Positions 1 through 7,934 of a stretch of 35,741 nucleotides of DNA are shown piece after piece. Every line of letters starts with the position of its first letter. Position 1 is the first letter of the stretch. Source of the stretch: Candidatus Thiomargarita nelsonii (lineage in GTDB: Bacteria; Pseudomonadota; Gammaproteobacteria; Beggiatoales; Beggiatoaceae); the NCBI GenBank assembly GCA_000785145.2, contig JSZA02000068.1, forward strand, positions 1 to 35,741, read 5' to 3'. The translations under genes were made by a program, and so were the position numbers. The notes under the pieces were generated by a model. The model had not been told where the DNA came from. It searched no databases and worked only from the letters and a program-made list of their open reading frames with translations.

Positions 1-106
1 ACTTAGCAAACGGACTATGCTAAGCCGAGGAGCTGTATGAGCGCGAAAGTCTCACGTACAGTTTTGAAGACTGGCTTTGTAAGGTGTACTCCATACTCTT
101 GCCAAC
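1..106 (+). ncRNA. Group II intron, 3' end (domains IV stub, V and VI)
   Basis: Positions 30-64 fold as a group II intron domain V. The lower stem 30-37 pairs with 57-64 and includes the AGC triad at 31-33. The upper stem GAG 39-41 pairs with CTC 51-53, is capped by a GAAA tetraloop at 45-48, and has the usual small bulge on the 3' side at 54-56. A short hairpin (2-7 with 19-24) precedes it and may be the end of domain IV. Downstream, TGGC at 72-75 can pair with GCCA at 101-104 as a domain VI stem, and the intron would end with AC at about 106. The intron-encoded reverse transcriptase, if present, lies before the window. The exact 3' splice site is inferred from the start of the dehydrogenase exon. 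Confidence 0.8.
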
Positions 107-289
107 ATGGGAGATAAGGGGGTGACTTACATCGCCAAGTTTAACATAGCGCAATCAATTCCAATGGGTAGATGGGGGGAAAGGGAAGATATCGCATATC
201 CAGCACTTTTCTTTGCTTCAGATGAGTCAAGCTACATTACTGGTCAGACACTCGTTGTGGATGGTGGACAGACTCTACCTGAATATTAA
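107..289 (+). CDS. Short-chain dehydrogenase/reductase (SDR), C-terminal exon
   Basis: This 60-residue reading frame is the C-terminal quarter of a classical NAD(P)-dependent SDR oxidoreductase. The family signature IPMGRWGEREDIA, then FASDESSYITGQTLVVDGG, is the conserved cofactor- and substrate-loop end of the Rossmann fold. The nucleotide-binding N-terminus and the catalytic Ser-Tyr-Lys part are absent. The frame directly upstream is closed by stops and is occupied by the group II intron end, so this is best read as a 3' exon of an interrupted gene rather than a gene starting at the ATG at 107. Whether the intron still splices, so that the enzyme is made, cannot be seen here. The substrate is unknown. 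Confidence 0.75.
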   Translation: MGDKGVTYIAKFNIAQSIPMGRWGEREDIAYPALFFASDESSYITGQTLVVDGGQTLPEY

Positions 290-290
290 A

Positions 291-350
291 AAAGGAGTCC
301 AAGATTTATCTTGGGCGATCAGACTTCCAAGATAAATCTTGGACTCCTTT
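291..350. terminator. Palindromic repeat pair acting as bidirectional terminator
   Basis: A perfect 24-bp inverted repeat (291-314 with 327-350, 12-nt loop) ends in a T run on each strand. It sits between the convergent SDR exon and NRPS gene, where a bidirectional terminator would be expected. Each arm is one copy of the recurring CCAAGATTTATCTTGG palindrome found throughout the window, so this is both a repeat and a plausible terminator. Confidence 0.75.
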
Positions 351-355
351 TATAC

Positions 356-3300
356 CTATAAATTTTTGGGAAGGTGTTCGCTCAAACCCGCTATTGTCTG
401 TGATTCAAAAATCAAGCGCAGCGGCAATTCACAAGAAAAGGTATCGCTGAGCCGTGACATGACTTGCATGGCGAGCCTAGAATTACCACCCAAGTCAAAA
501 AAGTTGTCGTGAATGCCAACTCTTTCTAGTCCCAACATCTCAGCCCAAATATCAGCCAACCGTTCTTCCTCTGGAGTACGAGGCGCGACAAAGTGCATCG
601 ATGATAACGGTTCACTCTTCACTGAATCCTTTGAGTGTTCAGGGCGGTCTCTCTTATTATCAATACTACCCAAAAGCAAAGGTAATTCGTGAATCGGTTG
701 CTGCGGATTTTCTACAATACTCTCAAGTAAGGTTTGGAAATGTCCAATTAGACGCTCAATTGTGGCCCGCTCAAATAAATCCGTGTTATAGACCAGTGTG
801 GCTACCAAACCCTGCTCGGTTTCTTGCGTCATCAACTCTAGATCACAGCCAGTGGTTGATACTTCTTGAAAAATAAACTCAGTCTTTAGCCCCGGCCATT
901 CCAGACTATCCGACGGTATATCCTGTGGATCAAACATCACTTGAAACGCTGGTAAATGGCTTAGACCCATCTTGGGCTTAAGTATTTCAATTAATTGCAG
1001 AAAAGAAATATCTGAATGGGCTGATGCATCTAAAGTGACTCGTCGCGCTTGTTTAAGAACTTCATTAAAAGGTGGATTTCCCTCAAGGTTAAGGCGTAAA
1101 ACTAATGTGTTCAGAAAAATGCCTATCAGAGACTCGAATGGTTTGTGAGTGCGATTGGCGATCAGCGTTGCGATGAGAATATCGCTTTGTCCACTGTAAC
1201 GGGAAAATAAGGTGGCCAATACCGATAATAAGGTCATAAACAGGCTGGTTCCGGCTTGCTGACTCAGGGTTTTTAATCGCGCTGTTAAGACCGGCGACAG
1301 TGATATAGATAAGCAGCCGCCCCGTTCACCTTGAACCGCAGGACGCGGATGATCAATAGGCAGTTCAAGCAAGGCCGGTGCGCCCGCCAGTTGTTGTTTC
1401 CAATAATCGAGTTGTTTGTCAAAAACTCCTTGCCTCAAGCATTGCCGCTGCCAATGGGCAAAATCAACAGGTTGAATGGGCAAAGGCGGCAATGGGTTGG
1501 ACTTACTTTGTGTAAATGCTTCATAAAGTATTGATAATTCATAAAGAAATATTCTCCAAGACCAACCATCTGAGATCATGTGGTGCATGTTGAGCACTAG
1601 GAGGTGTAACTCAACACCTAATTGTAATAGTGTGCTGCGGAATAAAGGGCCCTTAGATAAATCAAAGAGGTGTTGAGCATTTTCGTTGAGTAATCGTTGC
1701 ACTTCAAGAGTTTGCTCTTCAGGCGGTAAATTCTGTAATTCGATAACGGGTAACTGATAATTGCTAGTTGACAACTGAACCACCGGGATGCCCTTGACTG
1801 TTGAAAAATAAGTCCGCAAACTTTCGTGACGCTGCACCATGGTTTGGATACTCTGTTCAAGCGCATTATGGTGTAGCTGCCCTTCAAAACGTATTGCTAT
1901 TGGCATGTTGTCAACTGTATTTGGGCCTTTCAATTGGTGATAGAGCCACATTTCTTCTTGAATAAAAGATAAGGGCAGTGGTTCGTCTCGACTCATGGGC
2001 GTGATCGGCGGTAAGGTGTCGCCACGGCTCGCCTGAGACAAGTGTTCGCTCAAGCCCGCTATCGTCGGTGATTCAAACAGGTGACGCAGCGGCAGTTCGA
2101 CAGAAAATGTGTCACGTATTCGTGACATGACTTGGGTGGCGAGCAGAGAATGACCACCCAATTCAAAAAAGTTATCGTGAATGCCGACTCGTTCCACGCC
2201 TAGCACCTCGGCCCAAATGCCCGCCAATAATTCTTCATCAGGTGTCCGAGGTGCCACAAACGCATCAGTTGACGACTGATAACTGTCAACTGATAACTTT
2301 GACAGCGCACGGCGGTCTATCTTACCGTTTGGGGTTAGCGGCAAAGTTTCTAATGTTACCCAAGCCCAGGGTATCATATAATCGGGCATTTGCTCTTGGA
2401 TGAAGCGGCGTAGTTCATCATTCTCAATCACTTGAGACTCACTCGGGACGAGATACGCCACTAAACGCTTGTCGCCGCTTTCGGGCTCATGGACAACAAC
2501 AAGGCTTTCTTGCACGGTGGGGTGCTGTTCCAATCGCGCTTCGATTTCGCCCAGCTCAATCCGAAAACCACGAATTTTGACTTGGTTATCTATGCGATCC
2601 AAGTATTCAATATTGCCGTCTGGCAGATAGCGGGCTAAGTCTCCCGTTTTATAGAGGCGTGAATTGGGGTCATCATTAAAGGGATTTTTTATGAATTTTT
2701 GGGCAGTCAAGTCGGGGCGATTGAGGTAGCCGCGAGCTAAACCCACGCCGCCAATGTGTAATTCACCGGAAACACCGATAGGAACGAGCATTTGATAGTT
2801 GTCTAGGATATAGACTTGAGTATTAGCGATGGGACTGCCTATATGAGGTAGCCCCTTTTCTTGCCTATCCATCACCAGCCCAGAGGTCGTGACAACCGTA
2901 TTCTCGGTGGGGCCGTAATTATTTACTAATTTAAAACTTACTGAAGTGGATGGAAAGTGATGAAGTTTATCCCCACCCGTCAGCATCATTCGCAAAGCCA
3001 TATTTTCCGGCCATTTAACGGACAATAATTCTTCGGCGAGCGGTGTTGGCATAAAACTCAGAGTGATTTTGTTTGAGATCAGCCAGTTTCGCAAATCCAC
3101 GGGAGATTTAATCGTTTCATCTCCTATCAGATATATACTGGCACCGACACCAAGATAAGGCCACAATTCCCAAACCGACGCATCAAATGCCATACTCGCT
3201 AACTGAGTTGATTTATCTTTAGAGGCCACTTCAAAAGCTTGTTGATGCCAGAAAACGAGATTGAGTAACCCTTGGTGATGAATTAACACGCCTTTAGGCC

Positions 3301-5146
3301 TCCCAGTCGAACCCGACGTATAAATCACATAAGCCAGATTCTCAGGCTGAACACCACTCTCAAAATTCTCAGAACGATGCCGAGAAATCCTCTCCCAATC
3401 GCCATCCAAACACACCACCAATGCTTGATGATCCGGCCATTTTTCTTTAAGGCTCGATTGAGTCAACAATACAGGCACCCCAGCATCTTCCAACATAAAT
3501 GTTAAACGCGCCGCCGGATAAGCCGGATCAAGTGGCAAGTATGCACCCCCAGCCTTGAAAATGCCTAACAGCCCGATGATCATTTCCAAGGAACGCTCAA
3601 GGCAAATCCCCACTAACACTTCCGGTTTCACCCCCAGCGTTTGTAAATAATGAGCCAGTTGATTGGCTTTGGTATTTAATTGAAGATAAGTCAATTGTTG
3701 CTCTTCAAACACCACCGCCACATTGTTGGGTGTTTTTTCTACCTGTGCCTCAAATAAGTCTACAATCGTCTTGTCATGGGGATAATCTACTGCGGTGTCG
3801 TTAAATTCAAAAAGGATTTGGTTAAGCTCCGCATCGGGCATGATTTGTAGTGCCCGAATAGGCTCTGCTGGTTTCTGCAATATTTGATCCAACAAAAACT
3901 CAAAACGCACCTTGAAACGTTCAATTTCTTCCTCGTCAAAAGCCCCAAGGCTATAGTCAAAATAAACATTCACATCATCCTGTTGATGAAATTCTTCGAC
4001 AAACACTGCCAGCGCATTTTGGTCAAAACCATTGGCAAAGTACACGGCACGAGCTGGATTACCATTGAAATGAGTATCATAGTCGTGTTTGGCATAAGAC
4101 AGGGTGATGTCGAAAAGTTGCTTTCTGCCCTCTTTATGCAATCCCAGTTGTTTGTTGATGTTGCTGAGAGGAAAACGCTGATTTCGATAATCCTTTTTCA
4201 GTTCCATGCCAATGGCTTTAAGCAGTTCAACAAAACTCAAATCGGTACCAAAACGGAACCAACCCGGACTGACTCCCACAAACAAGCCCACGGTTTGTTT
4301 AAAAGCAGCCGTTTTCCGATTGAGTGTGGGTAAGCCAATGATAAAATCATCTCTGTTGCTCGTTTTGACAAAATAACAATATAGTGCGCCTAGAATAAGA
4401 TGAAATGTTGATGCCTTATTTTCGGTCGCAAAGGCAACCAATTGATTATAAAAGGGGCGTTTGAGCTGCAAAGTTGATCTTTGACTTGGAATGATTTTTC
4501 CTTTGGCGGCAGAGCGAGCCACAATCAGTGGTTCAGGCAATTGACGGAACTTTTCTTGCCAGTAACGCTCATGTTGTGTATATTTATTTGATTCTAAGTA
4601 GGTTTGGTCATTTTTAATAAAATATAAATAAGAATAATGTTTTTGTTCATCGTCGTGCCCGGCTAAAAGCGCGTTGTATGCTGTCCCCAAACGCTGGACA
4701 ATGAGGGAAATCGCCCATCCGTCCACAATGAGGTGGTGATACTTTTGAAAGGAATAATAACAATTTTCCGATATTTTGAATAGTGCAAACTGAAATAAGA
4801 GGCTATCGTTAAGTTGGAAAGGCTTGACAAATTCTTGCTCCATCCATTCTATTGCTTGCTGGTGGGGATTTTCCTTATCAGAAAAATCATAGCACTTAAG
4901 GTTGATGTGAACATTTTCGGCAAGGATTTGAACGGGTAAGGCTTTTTCTTCACGGATTTTCAGGCGTAATGCTTCGTTTTCTTCAATGATTTGATTAAGC
5001 GCCTGTTCAAAAAGGGTGGGATCAATAGCCCCGTCTATTCGCAGATAACCTCCGACATTGTATAATGGCACTTCAGAAGAATACCCTATTTGGTCAAACC
5101 AAATGTCTCGTTGAGGGGAAGAAAGGGGGTAAGTTGATGTCATCAT
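356..5146 (-). CDS. Non-ribosomal peptide synthetase, C-A(Leu)-T-C-T
   Basis: This 1596-residue NRPS has the order condensation, adenylation, carrier, condensation, carrier. C1 has HHLIVDG at 137-143. The A domain (about 455-950) shows YTSGSTGRPKG, NNYGPTE and YKTGDL, with catalytic Lys942 in NGKIDRR. Carrier 1 has LGGHS with Ser1000; C2 has HHMISDG at 1188-1194; carrier 2 has LGGNS with Ser1556. Reading the ten specificity positions against GrsA gives DAWFLGNVVK, a known leucine code. The protein begins with a C domain, so it either takes a chain from another protein or acylates leucine with a fatty acid. It ends in a carrier without thioesterase or reductase, and the second C-T unit lacks its own A domain. 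The start ATGATG has no clear Shine-Dalgarno site. The product and partner modules are not in the window. Confidence 0.95.
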   Translation of the reverse strand: MMTSTYPLSSPQRDIWFDQIGYSSEVPLYNVGGYLRIDGAIDPTLFEQALNQIIEENEALRLKIREEKALPVQILAENVHINLKCYDFSDKENPHQQAIEWMEQEFVKPFQLNDSLLFQFALFKISENCYYSFQKYHHLIVDGWAISLIVQRLGTAYNALLAGHDDEQKHYSYLYFIKNDQTYLESNKYTQHERYWQEKFRQLPEPLIVARSAAKGKIIPSQRSTLQLKRPFYNQLVAFATENKASTFHLILGALYCYFVKTSNRDDFIIGLPTLNRKTAAFKQTVGLFVGVSPGWFRFGTDLSFVELLKAIGMELKKDYRNQRFPLSNINKQLGLHKEGRKQLFDITLSYAKHDYDTHFNGNPARAVYFANGFDQNALAVFVEEFHQQDDVNVYFDYSLGAFDEEEIERFKVRFEFLLDQILQKPAEPIRALQIMPDAELNQILFEFNDTAVDYPHDKTIVDLFEAQVEKTPNNVAVVFEEQQLTYLQLNTKANQLAHYLQTLGVKPEVLVGICLERSLEMIIGLLGIFKAGGAYLPLDPAYPAARLTFMLEDAGVPVLLTQSSLKEKWPDHQALVVCLDGDWERISRHRSENFESGVQPENLAYVIYTSGSTGRPKGVLIHHQGLLNLVFWHQQAFEVASKDKSTQLASMAFDASVWELWPYLGVGASIYLIGDETIKSPVDLRNWLISNKITLSFMPTPLAEELLSVKWPENMALRMMLTGGDKLHHFPSTSVSFKLVNNYGPTENTVVTTSGLVMDRQEKGLPHIGSPIANTQVYILDNYQMLVPIGVSGELHIGGVGLARGYLNRPDLTAQKFIKNPFNDDPNSRLYKTGDLARYLPDGNIEYLDRIDNQVKIRGFRIELGEIEARLEQHPTVQESLVVVHEPESGDKRLVAYLVPSESQVIENDELRRFIQEQMPDYMIPWAWVTLETLPLTPNGKIDRRALSKLSVDSYQSSTDAFVAPRTPDEELLAGIWAEVLGVERVGIHDNFFELGGHSLLATQVMSRIRDTFSVELPLRHLFESPTIAGLSEHLSQASRGDTLPPITPMSRDEPLPLSFIQEEMWLYHQLKGPNTVDNMPIAIRFEGQLHHNALEQSIQTMVQRHESLRTYFSTVKGIPVVQLSTSNYQLPVIELQNLPPEEQTLEVQRLLNENAQHLFDLSKGPLFRSTLLQLGVELHLLVLNMHHMISDGWSWRIFLYELSILYEAFTQSKSNPLPPLPIQPVDFAHWQRQCLRQGVFDKQLDYWKQQLAGAPALLELPIDHPRPAVQGERGGCLSISLSPVLTARLKTLSQQAGTSLFMTLLSVLATLFSRYSGQSDILIATLIANRTHKPFESLIGIFLNTLVLRLNLEGNPPFNEVLKQARRVTLDASAHSDISFLQLIEILKPKMGLSHLPAFQVMFDPQDIPSDSLEWPGLKTEFIFQEVSTTGCDLELMTQETEQGLVATLVYNTDLFERATIERLIGHFQTLLESIVENPQQPIHELPLLLGSIDNKRDRPEHSKDSVKSEPLSSMHFVAPRTPEEERLADIWAEMLGLERVGIHDNFFDLGGNSRLAMQVMSRLSDTFSCELPLRLIFESQTIAGLSEHLPKNL

Positions 5147-5222
5147 TAAATATTATGTTTACAGTTGTTAGTTATCACTCTTTCGAGTTTCAAAAAAATG
5201 TGAAAATAAATTAATTAATTTT

Positions 5223-5359
5223 TTGTAACTACTCAGCTATCCTCGTTCCCACGCTCTGCGTGGGAATGCCTGTTTGCACCGCTCTGCGGTGCAGGACGCG
5301 GAGCGTCCATGAATGCATTCCCACGCTCTGCGTGGGAACGAGAGGCTGAGTAGTTACAA
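5223..5359. repeat. Palindromic MITE-like element with 15-bp terminal inverted repeats
   Basis: The ends TTGTAACTACTCAGC (5223-5237) and its exact complement (5345-5359) bracket about 107 bp of nested GC-rich hairpins. These contain TTCCCACGCTCTGCGTGGGAA-type palindromes and a GCACCGCTCTGCGGTGC hairpin. A second, right-truncated copy is at 32973-33090. No ORF is inside, so mobility would depend on a transposase elsewhere. It fills most of the gap between the divergent NRPS and acylase genes and may carry or separate their promoters. Confidence 0.8.
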
Positions 5360-5397
5360 TTTTTTTTCAATCCACCATTTAAATTAAGGAAAACAAC

Positions 5398-7686
5398 ATG
5401 AAACTCAATGTGATAGGTAGAATCCTAGTCGGACTACTGATTTTAGTGTTATTGGTAGGAGTATTGGGTTACTTCTATCTCAAGCAAAGCACGTTGCCGC
5501 AAACTCAGGGACACTTGAGTTTGGCGGGATTAACCGAGACTGTCCTGCGCGAGCCGAGCGGCGTGGTCCATATCATCGCCAAGTCCAAAAAAGATTTATT
5601 TTTTGCTCAAGGTATTGTACACGCCCAAGACCGTTTGTGGCAAATGGACTTTCAGCGACGAGTGGGGGCTGGACGCTTGTCTGAAATTTTGGGAAAAGAC
5701 GTTCTGGAGGAGGATAAGTTCCTAAGGACTTGGGGATTTTACCATGCCGCCCAAGCCGCTTATGCCAGCTTGAGTCCGACGGCTAAAGCCGCTATAGACG
5801 CTTATGTGAACGGGATTAACGCCTATTTAGCCACCAAGCCACCGCTGCCGCTGGAATTTACTTTATTAGGTTATTCCCCAGAGCCTTGGAAGCCGGCTGA
5901 TGTGATGGTGTGGGCTAAAATGCTGGCTTTTGAGCTTGCCATTAATCGTGACACAGAATTGCAACGCTATCATCTACTTGCCAGCGGGTTAAGTTATGAG
6001 CGCATTGCCCAATTAATGCCACTTTATCCTGGCAAGGACCCCCCTAATCCCCCTTTATCAAAGGTCCACGAGGCGGATAAAAAACAGGCATCAGCCCTGC
6101 TCGCTATGGCGGCACTTTTTCCGACCTCTGTCAAGGCTTCTAACAATTGGGTGCTAGGCGGATCACGTACCACCAGCCATAAACCTTTGCTGGCTAATGA
6201 CCCCCATTTAGGGCTGGGCATTCCTTCAATTTGGCATCTCATGCACCTTGAGGCCCCGGATTACAATGTGATCGGTGCCACTTTACCCGGCATACCTTGG
6301 GTGATCATTGGGCGCAATACACACATTGCTTGGGGCATAACCAACTTGAACACTGATGTCGAAGATTTATACGTGTTGCAAGAAAACAACGATGGTTATC
6401 TTTACCAAAATGAGGTCAAGCCTTATCAAATCCGCACCGAAGTCATTAAGGTCAAGGGCGAGCCGCCCGTCCAGATGAAAGTGCGCGAAACTGTCTATGG
6501 GCCAGTGATTAGCGATGTTGTGGAAATCTCTGGTGCTGCCCCCTTAGCCTTGCGGTGGACGGGTCATCAGCCCGACGATACCACTCTTGATGCTTATGTT
6601 GCCCTTAATCAAGCCCAGAACTGGACGGATTTTAAGGCGGCCATGAAGTACTATGTCGCGTCGGGTCTCAATTTCGTTTATGCCGACGTTAAAGGCAATA
6701 TCGGTCATTTTGCCGCCGGACGATTGCCTATACGCAAATCGGGTCATAGTGGCCTGTATCCTATGCCCGGCAATGGTGATTGGGATTGGCAAGGCTATAT
6801 CCCGTTTGAAGAACTCCCCCAATATTTCAATCCTGAACAAGATTATCTTTTTACTGCCAATCACAAAATCACGCCACCCGATTATCCCTATCCCCTTTTC
6901 CTAGAAGGGGACAGTAATCCCATCTACCGAGCCGCACGCATTGAACAAATGATACGCAGCCGTGAAAAACACAGCCCGGCCGATATGCTGACTATGCAAT
7001 TAGATACTGTCTCATTGTTATATAAATCCTTTAAGCCGGTTCTGAAAAATCTCACACCCACCGAGGTGCGGGGGCAAGAATGGCGCGAGCGGCTACTGGC
7101 TTGGGATGGCAATGTCAGCCCGGATTCTCAGGAAGCCACGGTGTTTCAGGCGTGGTATTTAGGACTTTCTGGACTTTCAAAACCAGAAACGGGAGAAGAA
7201 TATTGGTACTACCCACGCTACTTTTTAAATGCGATGCAACAAGGTGATGTCGCCTGTGAGGCTTTAAAAATGACTTGCCTTGACTATGCCAGCCAAGTGC
7301 TAGACCAAACCTTGGCACGGTGGGAAATTCCCGCGTGGGGACAATTGCATCAAGCCGCTTTCACTCATCCCGTGCTGAGTTACACGCCCTTAGCCTTTCT
7401 CTCTGATCGTCAAATTCCCGTTGGTGGTGACGAATTTACTGTCAATGTTGGCGGTTACGATCCCCAAAATTTTCTAATGGATTTTGGCCCCACTTATCGC
7501 CAAGTCATTGATTTAGCTGATATGGAAAATTCGCGTTACATACACCCAATGGGCCAGTCGGGACACTTATTGTCATCCCAATACGACGATTTGCTACCGT
7601 TGTGGCAAAAAGGCGACTATTTACCTATGAAAACTAAGGATTATCCGGTTGCAGAACGCTTGGTACTTGAGCCGATAATACCTTGA
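5398..7686 (+). CDS. Penicillin-amidase-family Ntn acylase (PvdQ/QuiP-like)
   Basis: This 762-residue protein belongs to the peptidase S45 (penicillin amidase) family of N-terminal-nucleophile hydrolases. These mature by self-cleavage and hydrolyse amide bonds of acylated substrates such as beta-lactams, acyl-homoserine lactones or acyl-peptides. An N-terminal hydrophobic segment (about 6-28) targets it to the membrane or periplasm. The alpha chain includes REPSGVVHIIA and FFAQGIVHAQDRLWQMDFQRR. The cleavage site and nucleophile are in KASNNWVLGG, with Ser248 becoming residue 1 of the beta chain. The start is supported by AAGGA 8 nt upstream of the ATG. A Pro-rich stretch at about 213-224 in the spacer looks repeat-derived. 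It is divergent from the NRPS and convergent with the MFS gene. A role in trimming the NRPS product is possible, and the substrate is not known. Confidence 0.92.
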   Translation: MKLNVIGRILVGLLILVLLVGVLGYFYLKQSTLPQTQGHLSLAGLTETVLREPSGVVHIIAKSKKDLFFAQGIVHAQDRLWQMDFQRRVGAGRLSEILGKDVLEEDKFLRTWGFYHAAQAAYASLSPTAKAAIDAYVNGINAYLATKPPLPLEFTLLGYSPEPWKPADVMVWAKMLAFELAINRDTELQRYHLLASGLSYERIAQLMPLYPGKDPPNPPLSKVHEADKKQASALLAMAALFPTSVKASNNWVLGGSRTTSHKPLLANDPHLGLGIPSIWHLMHLEAPDYNVIGATLPGIPWVIIGRNTHIAWGITNLNTDVEDLYVLQENNDGYLYQNEVKPYQIRTEVIKVKGEPPVQMKVRETVYGPVISDVVEISGAAPLALRWTGHQPDDTTLDAYVALNQAQNWTDFKAAMKYYVASGLNFVYADVKGNIGHFAAGRLPIRKSGHSGLYPMPGNGDWDWQGYIPFEELPQYFNPEQDYLFTANHKITPPDYPYPLFLEGDSNPIYRAARIEQMIRSREKHSPADMLTMQLDTVSLLYKSFKPVLKNLTPTEVRGQEWRERLLAWDGNVSPDSQEATVFQAWYLGLSGLSKPETGEEYWYYPRYFLNAMQQGDVACEALKMTCLDYASQVLDQTLARWEIPAWGQLHQAAFTHPVLSYTPLAFLSDRQIPVGGDEFTVNVGGYDPQNFLMDFGPTYRQVIDLADMENSRYIHPMGQSGHLLSSQYDDLLPLWQKGDYLPMKTKDYPVAERLVLEPIIP

Positions 7687-7742
7687 CAAGAAAAATTGAT
7701 TTTTTGTCAAATGACAAGAAAAAAAATGTCCTGCCCGCCAAA

Positions 7743-7917
7743 AAAACGACGGAGATTGAGTTTTTTGTAGGGTGGGTAGAGCGAAACCCACCATTGTTAT
7801 AAAACGACGGAGATTGAGTTTTTTTGTAGGGTGGGTAGAGCGAAACCCACCATTGTTATAAATTTAAACATTTCAACGAGTTGGTGGGTTTCGCTCCGCT
7901 CTACCCACCCTACAAAA
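7743..7917. repeat. Tandem 58-bp duplication plus inverted copy (GTAGGGTGGG family)
   Basis: Two near-identical 58-59 bp units (about 7743-7800 and 7801-7859) each contain ACGGAGATTGAG, GTAGGGTGGGTAGAGCGAAA and CCCACCATTGTTAT. A reverse-oriented copy follows at 7882-7912, so the whole can fold into long alternative hairpins. It lies between the convergent acylase and MFS genes, where it could act as a bidirectional terminator. A degenerate relative is at 10034-10101. No ORF is present. Confidence 0.85.
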
Positions 7918-7934
7918 AAAACTACAAAAAAAAA

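Noticed and set aside
3884..4333. 149-codon plus-strand frame within the NRPS
   Set aside because: It is antisense to a well-conserved condensation domain, with no motif of its own.
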